This document shows positions 34,967 to 43,317 of a DNA stretch of 64,000 bases, piece after piece. The position numbers and the translations under genes were made by a program. The stretch covers positions 62,001 through 126,000 of the forward strand of contig CBDFMI010000004.1 in assembly GCA_965249615.1 (NCBI GenBank), given 5' to 3'. Position 1 is the stretch's first letter, and the number at the start of each line of letters is the position of its first letter. Origin of the DNA: G963555815 sp965249615 [NCBI: bacterium] (lineage in GTDB: Bacteria > UBA8248 > JACPRG01). The notes below the pieces were generated by a model that did not search any database, had not been told where the DNA came from, and saw only the letters and a list, made by a program, of their open reading frames with translations.

Positions 34967-36280
34967 GTGGTCCTCCTCTACAATTTTCTGCTTCTGGCCA
35001 GCCTCCCAGCTCTGGGCCTCGTCTTCACCTATCAGGCCATCATCAGGGGAAAGTGGCGACGAGGGTTTTTGCAGAGATTGGGATTCTTCTCCCTGCCTCC
35101 ATCTAGCCAGAAAGCCCTTTGGGTTCACGCCGTTTCGGTCGGCGAGGTCCACGCAGCGACCCCTTTGGCAAAGGCGTTGAAGGAGCGTTTTCCAGGTTTT
35201 CGCCTTGTCATCTCCACGACGACCGAGACTGGGCAGGAAGCAGCCCGTCGTCGCATCCCCGAGGCCGATTCCCTCATCTACTTTCCCCTTGATCTACCCT
35301 TTTCCGTGGCGAAGGCGGTTCGGGCAGTGGACCCCCGACTGGTGGTCCTCATGGAGACGGAGATCTGGCCAAACTTTCTGCTCCACCTGCGCCGCCGCCA
35401 GATCCCCCTTCTGATCGCTAACTGTCGGATCTCGCCTCGGTCTTATCGGGGATACCGCCGCCTTCGCCCCTTTATGAGGCGGATCCTTTCCAGGGTGTCC
35501 CGCTTTAGTGTTCAGACCGAGGACGACGCCGAGCGCCTGCGCCGGCTGGGAGCCCCAGTGGATCGGGTGCGGGTCACGGGAAATCTCAAGTTCGACGAGG
35601 CGGTCCAGTCGGTCCTCTCCTCCCCGAGTCGGCCCGAGGCCATTCGCGAGTCCTTGGGGTTTCCGCCCCAGAGTCCCCTTTGGGTGGCTGGTAGTATTCA
35701 CCCTGGGGAGGAGGAGGTCATCCTGGGCGCATTTTCTTCCCTGCGGGACCGGCACCCCGAACTGGGTCTCCTCCTGGCCCCCCGGCGCTTGAACCGTGTC
35801 CCGGAGATTGAAGCGATGCTCCAAGGCCGGGGTCTGGACTACCGTCTCCGGAGCGTTTCGGGTCCCCCCGGCGCTCCGGTGCTGGTCCTGGACACCCTGG
35901 GGGAGCTCGCAGGCCTCTATGGGGCCGCGACGGTCGCCTTCGTGGGGGGCAGCCTGGTCCCCTGGGGGGGGCAAAACCCCCTGGAGCCGGCGGCCCGAGG
36001 CGTCCCCGTCCTTTTCGGGTCTCATATGCAGAATTTTCAAGAGGCCGCGACTCTGCTGAAAACTTCAGGGGAAGGGGGGACGCCTGCGGCCCTCGAAGTG
36101 GCGGGCCCGCTTCAGGGTGCGGGGGGCAAATTGGTCGAGGTCGTAGGACAGCTCCTCGAGGATCCGGGGTTGGCGCGCGCCATGGGAGAGCAGGGGCAAA
36201 AAGTGGTGAGGGCGCATGCGGGCGCCCTGGAGCGAAATCTCGAACTCATCGCAGAGCTTCTTGCGGGTGAGGGGGATTGA
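34967..36280 (+). CDS. kdtA: 3-deoxy-D-manno-octulosonic acid transferase
   Basis: A GT30 enzyme (437 residues) adding Kdo to the tetraacylated lipid A precursor at the inner membrane. N-terminal membrane helix (VVLLYNFLLLASLPALGLVFTYQAI), then WVHAVSVGEVHAATPLAKAL, STTTETGQEAA, FPLDLPFSVAKAVRAVDPRLVVLMETEIWPN, TGNLKFD and the sugar-nucleotide site FVGGSLVPWGGQNPLEPAARGVPVLFGSHMQNF. The reading frame is open far upstream inside the acyltransferase gene, but GTG 34967 with GGGAG just before it gives the normal N-terminus. Whether it adds one or more Kdo units cannot be read from the sequence. Ends two bases before lpxK. Confidence 0.95.
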   Translation: MVLLYNFLLLASLPALGLVFTYQAIIRGKWRRGFLQRLGFFSLPPSSQKALWVHAVSVGEVHAATPLAKALKERFPGFRLVISTTTETGQEAARRRIPEADSLIYFPLDLPFSVAKAVRAVDPRLVVLMETEIWPNFLLHLRRRQIPLLIANCRISPRSYRGYRRLRPFMRRILSRVSRFSVQTEDDAERLRRLGAPVDRVRVTGNLKFDEAVQSVLSSPSRPEAIRESLGFPPQSPLWVAGSIHPGEEEVILGAFSSLRDRHPELGLLLAPRRLNRVPEIEAMLQGRGLDYRLRSVSGPPGAPVLVLDTLGELAGLYGAATVAFVGGSLVPWGGQNPLEPAARGVPVLFGSHMQNFQEAATLLKTSGEGGTPAALEVAGPLQGAGGKLVEVVGQLLEDPGLARAMGEQGQKVVRAHAGALERNLELIAELLAGEGD

Positions 36281-36281
36281 A

Positions 36282-37367
36282 GTGGCCCTGCGGGAGCTCG
36301 TGAGGGATTGCTGGGAGGTGGACCGCGAGGGGAGCCCCTGGCCCCTTCGGACGGCCCTTCGGGGGGCATCTTGGGCCTATGGCCTGGGACATCTTGCCCG
36401 ATTGGCCGGCTATCGGGCCCGCCTCTTTCGGGAGGGTCGGCTTCCCTGCCACGTCATCAGCGTGGGCAACCTGACGGTTGGGGGGACGGGAAAGACACCC
36501 ACGGTGCTGGCCCTGGCCCTGGCCATTCATCAGCAGGGGATTCGGACAGCCGTCGTCAGCCGGGGCTACCAGGGGGGCTCACCATCGCCCGTCACCGTTG
36601 TCTCAGACGGTGAAACGCTTCGTGTCCATCCTCCCGAGGCAGCGGACGAGGCCTATCTGCTGGCCAGGCGTCTCCCCGGTATCCCCGTTCTGACAGGGCC
36701 CGATCGGCTCCGGGTGGGGCAACACGCCGTGGCCGCCTTTCGGTCAGAATGTCTAATTCTGGACGACGGTTTTCAGCATCTTCGCCTTGCCCGGGACCTC
36801 AACCTCATTCTCCTCGACGCCGACCACCCCTTTGGAAACGGCCATCTCCTCCCGCGGGGCCCTCTGCGAGAGTCCCCCCGGTGCCTGGAGCGGGCCGATG
36901 CCCTCCTCCTCACGCGGGCTCGGTCCGCCTCTCCCCCCTGCTTAGAGTTTCTTCGCCAGCGTTATCCCCGCCTCCCGGTGGCGGTGTCCCGCTTTGAGCC
37001 TGACGGGGTTTTCCAGGTCTCAGATGATTCCCCCCGGCCGGTGGCAGGACACCGGGTTTACCTGGTTTCCGGGATCGCCCGTCCCGAGGATTTCAGAACG
37101 TTGGTCAAGTCTCTTGGGGTGGACGTTGTGGGAGAGGTTGCCTTCCCGGACCACCATCGCTATTCGGTTGAAGAAGTCCGGGATGTGGAGCGACGCGCCC
37201 GGGCGGCCAGCGCCGAGTTTTTTCTCACCACGGAGAAGGACGCCGTTAAGATCCGCCCCCACCTGCATGACACAGATCGCTGGTGCGCCCTTCGAATTCG
37301 CCTCACCCTGCTGGCCGGCCAAGAACACTGGCGTGCCTGGACCGAGAGGGCCAGGGCCGTCAGATAG
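36282..37367 (+). CDS. lpxK: Tetraacyldisaccharide 4'-kinase
   Basis: A 361-residue inner-membrane P-loop kinase that phosphorylates lipid A at the 4' position. Walker A in SVGNLTVGGTGKTPTVLALA, then VVSRGYQG, DGFQH (LILDDGFQHLRLARDLNLILLDADHPFGNG) with the catalytic Asp, LPRGPLRE and the C-terminal TTEKDAVKI. The frame is open from 36216, overlapping kdtA by 65 bases, but GTG 36282, just after the kdtA stop and following GAGGGGGA, is better. It ends the plus-strand lipid A run; lptG converges about 70 bases away. Confidence 0.95.
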   Translation: MALRELVRDCWEVDREGSPWPLRTALRGASWAYGLGHLARLAGYRARLFREGRLPCHVISVGNLTVGGTGKTPTVLALALAIHQQGIRTAVVSRGYQGGSPSPVTVVSDGETLRVHPPEAADEAYLLARRLPGIPVLTGPDRLRVGQHAVAAFRSECLILDDGFQHLRLARDLNLILLDADHPFGNGHLLPRGPLRESPRCLERADALLLTRARSASPPCLEFLRQRYPRLPVAVSRFEPDGVFQVSDDSPRPVAGHRVYLVSGIARPEDFRTLVKSLGVDVVGEVAFPDHHRYSVEEVRDVERRARAASAEFFLTTEKDAVKIRPHLHDTDRWCALRIRLTLLAGQEHWRAWTERARAVR

Positions 37368-37439
37368 GCCGAGGTTCCCTTTTCATCATTCCTACTCGCA
37401 ACTTGTGGTGGAAGAGATGGAAGGGCCTGCGTGAGGGTT

Positions 37440-38522
37440 TTAGCTCCTCATGCTGGCCATCATATAGAGCCCGGCAGCGACGAAGAGGATATTGGTTGCC
37501 CACGCGGCCACTGGGGCCGGGAGAGTCCCGGCGTGACCCAGTGAGATCCCCGTGTTGAAGAGGATGAAATAACTGAAACCGATGAAGATGGTCAGACCGA
37601 TGCTTCGTGCAAGGCTCCCGCTTCGGGCGGTCTTGAGAGAGAAGGGGACCCCGACAAGGGCCATGATGAGTCCGACAAAAGGAAAAGAGAGCTTGGCGTG
37701 CATGTCCACGGTGTACTGGGTCGCGTCGATCCCGTTGGCCAGAAGTCCTCGGATATAGTTCTTAATCTCAACTAGGTTCATCTCTTCAGGTTTCTTTTTA
37801 ACCTGTTTAAAGTCGCTGGGCCGCTCGGGAAGCATGACGAGGTGCTCGGCGAATTCCTCGGTCCTGGATTCCGATCCGTCCGAAAAGATCCTGGTGCGTC
37901 CGTTCAGAAACATCCAACCCTCGCCGTCCCAGCGCATCGCCTCTGCGTCGATGCGCTCTAGGAGAGTGCGTTGGGGCGTGAGGCGATAGAGGGTCACGCC
38001 TTTGAAAATGTTCTGGTCCGGGTCAAGGGAGCGGATGTTCCAGATGGCCCCTTCCTCGGACTGGAACCAGAGGTTGTCCCTTCGGACCACCCACCGGGGG
38101 GTCTTCTTCTTGATCTCGACCCGAAAGATTTGCTGGACCCTCGTGTTGGTGAAGGGAATGACAAATTCATTGGCCAGGAAGAGGAAACCGCTTGCGATCA
38201 CTCCCATGACGAGGATAGGCGCGGCGATTCGGGCGAAGCTCACACCGCAGGCCCGCATGGCCGTCACCTCGTTGTTCCGGCCTAGGACGAGGAGGGAGAG
38301 AACGGCCGCGAGCAGGATGGCCACCGGAGTGACCAGGAAAAGGATCATGGGAATCTTATAGAAGAAGTAGGCGGCGCTGGCGGCAAAGCTGGCGTGGTGC
38401 TCGATAAAGTCATCGATCCGCTCAAAAAACTCCACGATGAGAAAAATGTTGAGGAAGGCGAAGAGTCCGAGCCCAAAGAGCCCAAGGAACTCGCGACAGA
38501 CGTACCGGGTGATGAGCTTCAC
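37440..38522 (-). CDS. lptG: LPS export permease LptG
   Basis: A 360-residue inner-membrane subunit of the LptB2FG transporter that extracts LPS. Six membrane helices are visible: three N-terminal (about 13-33, 55-78, 98-120) and three C-terminal (about 272-290, 303-322, 335-355), around a periplasmic jelly-roll domain (about 130-260). The N-terminus MKLITRYVCREFLGLFG is typical. It overlaps lptF by four bases and is translated second. Which of the pair is F and which is G is assigned from order and similarity of the termini only. LptB, LptC and LptA are not in the window. Confidence 0.9.
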   Translation of the reverse strand: MKLITRYVCREFLGLFGLGLFAFLNIFLIVEFFERIDDFIEHHASFAASAAYFFYKIPMILFLVTPVAILLAAVLSLLVLGRNNEVTAMRACGVSFARIAAPILVMGVIASGFLFLANEFVIPFTNTRVQQIFRVEIKKKTPRWVVRRDNLWFQSEEGAIWNIRSLDPDQNIFKGVTLYRLTPQRTLLERIDAEAMRWDGEGWMFLNGRTRIFSDGSESRTEEFAEHLVMLPERPSDFKQVKKKPEEMNLVEIKNYIRGLLANGIDATQYTVDMHAKLSFPFVGLIMALVGVPFSLKTARSGSLARSIGLTIFIGFSYFILFNTGISLGHAGTLPAPVAAWATNILFVAAGLYMMASMRS

Positions 38523-39733
38523 GGATCCTCTTCCTCCGTCCAGAGGATTCCGCGCGCTTGAAGACGGTCACGAATAGACTCCCAAGCTGTCCCCAGGCGT
38601 TCCCCCGTCCAGTTGAAGACCTTGAAAGGAGTCTCCCGCCCCACTTTCGTTACGGCGTATATGGCGACGGCGCCCAGCACCATGTTGGGGAACCAGAGGG
38701 CCCCGGCGATCGGGACGACGGCCCGCTCCCCCAACCCCTCACCCAGCGTCAAGAAGACATAGTAAAACATGATGATGAGGAGACTCAGGGCAAAACTGCC
38801 GGACTTCCCCGACCGTCTATTCTTGATCCCCAAAGGTGCCCCGACGAAGCCGAGGATGAGCGTGGCAAAGGGGATGGAGAATTTCTTGTAATACTCCACT
38901 AAGAGACCGTTGTACCGGCGATCCTCGGGACCATATCGCTCAAGCTTTGCTTGGATCTCATAAAGGGAGAGGTTTTTCCCCGCCCTCTCCAACTTCCCCG
39001 TGTCCCCCAGAAGGTCCCGGGCCTCCAGGGATAGGTCGTAGGTCTCAAAATTGATGACCTGGTATTTCTCTTCCTGGGGCACGGGCCTGTGGATGGCCCC
39101 CGCGCGAAGCCTCAGGGTCATCCTCGAGGCCTCGGGGTCGGGGATCAGCACCCCCTCCTCGGCCACAATGGTCTGTGGGTTCTCCTCGCTCCGGTTGTCT
39201 GAGATGAGGATCCCCCGCATCACGCGTTCTGTGGAGGGCATCTCGTGGACATACAAGACGAGACCGTCGAAGTCATCGTTAAAGACCCTTGCTTTAACGG
39301 AGACGCTGGCGGCCTGGGAGTTGGCGAGCTCGAGCCTGAGTTCCATGAAGGACCTCTCGCTCCAGGGCAGGGCGTAAAAGACCAGGTAGTTGGAGACCCC
39401 ATAAGTCAACAGAGAGAGGAGCAGGACGGGCGCAAGCTGGCGATAGAGGCTGATGCCCGTCGCCTTCATGGCGATGATCTCGCTGTCGGCTGACATCCGG
39501 CTGAAGGTCATGACGGTGGCAAGCAGGAGGGCCATGGGGATGGTCACGAGGAGGAATGAGGGAGAAATCACCAGGAGAAGCCGAAGGACTACCAGGAAGG
39601 GAACGCCTTTGTTAACGACGAGGTCTGTGAGCTGAAAAATTCGGCTGAGGAAGAGGACGAAGGTGAAAACCAGGAGGGCCAGAAGGAAATAGCCCAACAT
39701 TTCCCGAAAGATGAGGCGGGAGATAATCCGCAT
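38519..39733 (-). CDS. lptF: LPS export permease LptF
   Basis: About 404 residues, YjgP/YjgQ family, with the same layout as LptG: three N-terminal helices (about 13-35, 55-75, 95-115 from MRIISRLIFREMLGYFLLALLVFTFVLFLSR), a periplasmic jelly-roll and three C-terminal helices. Motif region ATVMTFSRMSADSEIIAMKATGIS is the conserved cytoplasmic coupling helix that meets LptB. ATG 39733 gives the family start; a TTG at 39769 is in frame and has GAGG close by, adding 12 residues. First gene of the lptF-lptG pair, convergent with lpxK. Confidence 0.9.
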   Translation of the reverse strand: MRIISRLIFREMLGYFLLALLVFTFVLFLSRIFQLTDLVVNKGVPFLVVLRLLLVISPSFLLVTIPMALLLATVMTFSRMSADSEIIAMKATGISLYRQLAPVLLLSLLTYGVSNYLVFYALPWSERSFMELRLELANSQAASVSVKARVFNDDFDGLVLYVHEMPSTERVMRGILISDNRSEENPQTIVAEEGVLIPDPEASRMTLRLRAGAIHRPVPQEEKYQVINFETYDLSLEARDLLGDTGKLERAGKNLSLYEIQAKLERYGPEDRRYNGLLVEYYKKFSIPFATLILGFVGAPLGIKNRRSGKSGSFALSLLIIMFYYVFLTLGEGLGERAVVPIAGALWFPNMVLGAVAIYAVTKVGRETPFKVFNWTGERLGTAWESIRDRLQARGILWTEEEDP

Positions 39734-39998
39734 AATCTTATGCGAAACCCCCTTCAGGAGGGGCCGCAAGCGTCCTCAAAATGGGAAAACCTTCATGGGG
39801 GAATAAAAGGCCCCCACCCCGTCAAATCCTCCCGGAGAGTGCGCTCCCCAGCTTCCCCCCTACGACTGTAAAAGGCTACACCCCTAGGACGCCGATGTAA
39901 AGCCGGTCCTTTGTGGGGGGCGGCTTTGACGCGATCCGCGGGGCATGGTAGCCTGAAAAAGATCTGTCTGACATTTCCCTGAGACTTCTGGAGGCGCG

Positions 39999-40937
39999 AT
40001 GAAGATCTGCTCCCTTCTCCCCAGCACGACGGAGATCGTCTATGCCCTCGGCCTTGAGGATCAGCTCGTCGGGGTCACCCACGAGTGTGATTACCCACCT
40101 GGGGCTCGTTCAAAGCCCGTTGTGACCCGGAGTCACATTCATCCTGAGGAGAAGACCGGGACGGAGATCGACCAGACGGTGACAGAGACCCTCGCGAAGG
40201 GAGAAAGTCTCTACGCCCTGGACGTGGAACTCCTCTCGAAGCTTGAGCCAGATCTCATCATCACCCAGAAACTTTGCGCGGTGTGCGCCGTGGCATATGA
40301 CCAGGTGGTGTCGGTGGCGGAAAATCTCCCCGGGCGCCCTCAGGTCGCCTCCTTGGAACCGACTACCCTGGCGGAGATTTTTGAGACCATCCGGCGGGTG
40401 GGTGAACTGACGGGGACCTCCAGTCGGGCGGATCGTGTGGTGGGGGAACTGAAGGAGCGGGTCGATCGGGTGCGGGCAAAAACCTCCCGGGCCCCCTCAA
40501 AACCCCGGGTCCTCTCCCTGGAATGGGTAGACCCCCCCTTTGGCGGCGGGCAGTGGCACCCGGAGTTGGTGGAGATCGCCGGCGGTGAGGACGGGCTTGG
40601 CAATCCCGGGGGCCCTTCGCCCAGGCTGGATTGGAAGGATGTTGAGAGCTTTGCCCCCGAGGTTGTTGTCCTCATGCCCTGCGGTTTCGAAGTCCCACGG
40701 GCGGCCCAGGAATATGCCCGGGCCTCGCTCCCCAAGTTCTGGGACGGGCTCCCGGCTGTTCAATCTGGCCGAGTATTCGCCCTGAATGGGAATGCCTACT
40801 TCAACCGACCTGGCCCTCGGATTGTGGATAGCCTGGAACTTCTGGCGGGTGTCGTCCAACCGAAGTTCGTAGAGCTGGGGGCGGAGGCAGAGGGCCATTG
40901 GATTCACCTGGGGAGCTCGCGGGTTGGGGCCTCTTGA
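39999..40937 (+). CDS. BtuF-like cobalamin-binding protein without signal peptide
   Basis: A 312-residue protein with the periplasmic-binding-protein fold of class III ABC solute receptors. It opens directly with MKICSLLPSTTEIVYALGLEDQLVGVTHECDYPP, the core BtuF-like domain, so no signal peptide or lipobox is present. VLSLEWVDPPFGGGQWHPELVEIAGGEDG and the later LPCGF-like VVLMPCGFEV are typical of a family annotated as cobalamin-binding proteins in many bacteria and archaea. No BtuCD genes flank it. A cytoplasmic role, or export by another route, must be considered; ligand unknown. RBS GGAGG is close to the ATG. DUF488 follows after about 45 bases. Confidence 0.82.
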   Translation: MKICSLLPSTTEIVYALGLEDQLVGVTHECDYPPGARSKPVVTRSHIHPEEKTGTEIDQTVTETLAKGESLYALDVELLSKLEPDLIITQKLCAVCAVAYDQVVSVAENLPGRPQVASLEPTTLAEIFETIRRVGELTGTSSRADRVVGELKERVDRVRAKTSRAPSKPRVLSLEWVDPPFGGGQWHPELVEIAGGEDGLGNPGGPSPRLDWKDVESFAPEVVVLMPCGFEVPRAAQEYARASLPKFWDGLPAVQSGRVFALNGNAYFNRPGPRIVDSLELLAGVVQPKFVELGAEAEGHWIHLGSSRVGAS

Positions 40938-40983
40938 TGGGTGTTTGTCACAAATCCCCCCTCGTCTAGCCTAGAGGGTACCC

Positions 40984-41403
40984 ATGCAACGCCCCAATGT
41001 CAGGCTAAAGCGCATCTATGACGCGCCGGAGCCCGAAGACGGCCTCCGGGTTCTTGTGGACCACCTGTGGCCACGGGGGATGAGCAGGGAGAAGGCCCGG
41101 ATTGATGAGTGGTTCCAGGATCTGGCTCCGAGCCACGCGCTTCGCCAGTGGTTTGATCACGACCCGAAAAAGTGGAAGGAGTTCCAGCGCCGGTACCATC
41201 AAGAGCTCCTCTCCCCAGGGAAGCGAGATCGGCTCTACTTCCTCCTAGACACTGTCTCCCGGAAAAAAACCACCTTCCTCTTCGCGGCGAAGGATCAAGA
41301 CCACAACAATGCGGTGGCCCTCAGGGAGTTCCTGATGACCTTTGCGGCGAAAAAAGGCCCCGCGTCTCCTGCAAAGCCAACAGGAAAGAAATCCCGGACA
41401 TAA
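40984..41403 (+). CDS. DUF488 family protein (YeaO-like)
   Basis: A 139-residue protein of the DUF488 family, of unknown function. The conserved RIYDAPEPEDGLRVLVDHLWPRGMSREKARIDEWFQDLAPSHALRQWF block (residues 10-57) and the later FLFAAKDQDHNNAVALREFL match YeaO-type proteins. A Lys/Pro-rich tail ends it. It is probably cotranscribed with the BtuF-like gene. No catalytic residues are established for this subgroup. Confidence 0.88.
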   Translation: MQRPNVRLKRIYDAPEPEDGLRVLVDHLWPRGMSREKARIDEWFQDLAPSHALRQWFDHDPKKWKEFQRRYHQELLSPGKRDRLYFLLDTVSRKKTTFLFAAKDQDHNNAVALREFLMTFAAKKGPASPAKPTGKKSRT

Positions 41404-41421
41404 CCCCGTGTCTCATCCTTC

Positions 41422-41991
41422 TTAACCATGCTCATAGAAAGAGAGCGTGGTGTCGCCATATTCCCGGGAATCGACCCGCTTCAACCCCCCTTGGTCTTTC
41501 GGCTTCTCCCTTGAGGAGTGTTCCAGGATCACCTTGCCCCCCTCCCTAAGGAGTTTCGCCTTGGCGATGATCTGGAGGGCCTTTTCCCCTAGATCTGACT
41601 CATAGGGGGGGTCCAGAAAGATAAAGTCGAATGCCTCTTTGGACTCGGCTAGGCGGTCGAGGGAAGAGAAGGCGTCTCCGGGGAGGATCCGATAAAAATC
41701 CCGGGAGAACCCACAGCCCGACAGATTGGCGAGCGCCAGAAGGAGGGCCCTCTGTGAGCTCTCCAGCAGGGTCGCTCGTCCCGCGTTCCGGCTGAGGGCC
41801 TCGACTGAGACCGCCCCGGTCCCGGCGAAGACATCGAGGAGGTGGGCGCCCTCAATGGAGTTGCCAAGGATGTTAAAGAGGGCTTCTCGGACGGGGTCCG
41901 GTGTGGGCCGGATGGAGAGGCCCCCGGGCGCGGTCGGTTTCCCCGGCGCCCGAAGTTTTCTGCCCTTCGCCTTTCCCCCGATGATCCGCAT
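41422..41991 (-). CDS. rsmD: 16S rRNA (guanine-966-N2) methyltransferase
   Basis: A 189-residue SAM-dependent methyltransferase acting on G966 of 16S rRNA during 30S assembly. The family start MRIIGGKAKGRKLRAP, the PTPDPVREALFNIL block, LLDVFAGTGAVSVEALSRNA (SAM site, about 53-72) and the catalytic DPPY (about 127-130, FIFLDPPYESD) are all present. It lies seven bases after the PfkB kinase gene on the same strand and converges on DUF488. The usual neighbour coaD is absent. Confidence 0.96.
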   Translation of the reverse strand: MRIIGGKAKGRKLRAPGKPTAPGGLSIRPTPDPVREALFNILGNSIEGAHLLDVFAGTGAVSVEALSRNAGRATLLESSQRALLLALANLSGCGFSRDFYRILPGDAFSSLDRLAESKEAFDFIFLDPPYESDLGEKALQIIAKAKLLREGGKVILEHSSREKPKDQGGLKRVDSREYGDTTLSFYEHG

Positions 41992-41998
41992 GGTCCCC

Positions 41999-42907
41999 TC
42001 AGGGAATCTCGAAGTGAGAAAGGAGCTTGAAGGCCTTGACCCGCTCTTCGATCTCAGGCTGAGTGAGGGTTTTCAGGCGGTCCACGCTGAAGGCCTCCAC
42101 GTTGAAGGAGGCCATGGCGCTCCCGTAGATGATGGCCTGGCGCAAGGTCAGGGGGCTAAGGTTTGCGGCCTTTGTGAGATAGCCCATAAAACCTCCGGCA
42201 AAGGTGTCGCCGGCGCCGGTGGGGTCGCGGATGTCTTCGAGGGGGTATCCGGGGGCGGAGAAGACAGTCTCGTGGTCGAAGGAGAGGGCCCCGTATTCCC
42301 CCTGCTTGACGATCAGGGTCTTTGGACCCATGGCGAGGATGGCGCGGGCCGCCCGGGCGATATTGGGTTCCTGGGCCAGTTCGCGGGCTTCCCCGTCATT
42401 GATGATGAGGATATCGACCCGCTTTAAGGTTTCCTTTAAGGCATCGAGCTTTCCTTCGATCCAGTAATTCATTGTGTCGCAGGCCACGAGATCCGTGGAC
42501 TCGACTTGATCCAGGACGCTCAGCTGCAGTTCCGGGTCGATATTGGCCAGGAAGAGGTGACGACAATGCTGATAGGCTGTCGGGATCCGGGGTCTAAAAT
42601 CTTCGAAGACATTGAGGCGGGTCTCGTGGGTGATGGCCTCGTTGAGGTTATAGGTGTACTCCCCCTTCCAACGAAAGGTTTCCCCTTCAGCCTTCTCCAG
42701 ACCTGCGAGATCGACCCCTTTTCCCCGAAGGAGGGCGAGATGTCCTTTTGGAAAGTCCATGCCGACGGCGCCGACGAGGTGCACCTGGCTGAAGAAGCTG
42801 GCGGCCACTGAGAAATAGACGGCCGATCCCCCCAAGACCTCTTCGACCTCGCCAAAGGGGGTCTTGACCGAATCGAGAGCTACCGAACCCACGACCAGAA
42901 GACTCAT
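41999..42907 (-). CDS. PfkB-family sugar kinase
   Basis: A 302-residue ribokinase-fold kinase. N-terminal MSLLVVGSVALDSVKTPFGEVEEVLGGSAVYFSVAA (substrate site with GG), LIINDGEARELA, and the C-terminal signature DPTGAGDTFAGGFMGYL whose Asp is the catalytic base. Members with this exact opening are usually annotated as PfkB-family or adenosine/inosine-type kinases; the substrate cannot be fixed. The frame is open to 42997, but ATG 42907 has GGAGGAAG about 10 bases upstream and starts at the conserved strand. Located between rsmD and the pterin dehydratase gene, all on the minus strand. Confidence 0.9.
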   Translation of the reverse strand: MSLLVVGSVALDSVKTPFGEVEEVLGGSAVYFSVAASFFSQVHLVGAVGMDFPKGHLALLRGKGVDLAGLEKAEGETFRWKGEYTYNLNEAITHETRLNVFEDFRPRIPTAYQHCRHLFLANIDPELQLSVLDQVESTDLVACDTMNYWIEGKLDALKETLKRVDILIINDGEARELAQEPNIARAARAILAMGPKTLIVKQGEYGALSFDHETVFSAPGYPLEDIRDPTGAGDTFAGGFMGYLTKAANLSPLTLRQAIIYGSAMASFNVEAFSVDRLKTLTQPEIEERVKAFKLLSHFEIP

Positions 42908-42968
42908 GGTTTGCGCTTCCTCCGTGTTGTCCCGAAAGTTTTCCGTTTTGGCCGAAGGAAAAGCCCTT

Positions 42969-43247
42969 TCACTTGAGGGCGTCGATCTCCTTGGCAAGCT
43001 TAAAATCCCGTTCCGTCAATCCCCCTGAGTCGTGGGTCGTTAAGAGGAGATGTACCCGACGGTAATTAATGGTGATGTCCGGGTGGTGGTTGGCGGCCTC
43101 AGCAAGCTCCGCCACTTTATTCACAAAGGTCACGGCCGGCATAAAAGATTCGTGTTCAAAAGTCTTGACGATGGTGTCCCCCTCGCGTTTCCATCCACTC
43201 AGGGCCTGCAGTCCTTTAGTGATCTCGGCCTCCGCCAGTTTAGCCAT
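42969..43247 (-). CDS. phhB: Pterin-4a-carbinolamine dehydratase
   Basis: A 92-residue PCD/DCoH protein that dehydrates 4a-hydroxytetrahydropterin, regenerating the cofactor of aromatic amino acid hydroxylases; in bacteria without such hydroxylases a link to molybdopterin or other roles has been proposed. The active-site signature HHPDITINYRRVHLLLTTHDSGGLT (about residues 54-78) is complete, with both His residues. Strong GGGGAGGA ribosome site. No hydroxylase is in the window. It follows the dehydrogenase E2 gene by about 70 bases on the same strand. Confidence 0.94.
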   Translation of the reverse strand: MAKLAEAEITKGLQALSGWKREGDTIVKTFEHESFMPAVTFVNKVAELAEAANHHPDITINYRRVHLLLTTHDSGGLTERDFKLAKEIDALK

Positions 43248-43317
43248 GTACCAATCCTCCCCTTTTTCTTTTAGCGTGTCTTTATGGTCTGGGTCAACGC
43301 CTCCTGTCCCGCCTCCG

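Noticed and set aside
39770-39998. Cobalamin riboswitch upstream of the BtuF-like gene
   Set aside because: The conserved B12-box and core helices were not recognisable; only an ordinary GGAGG ribosome site before the ATG.
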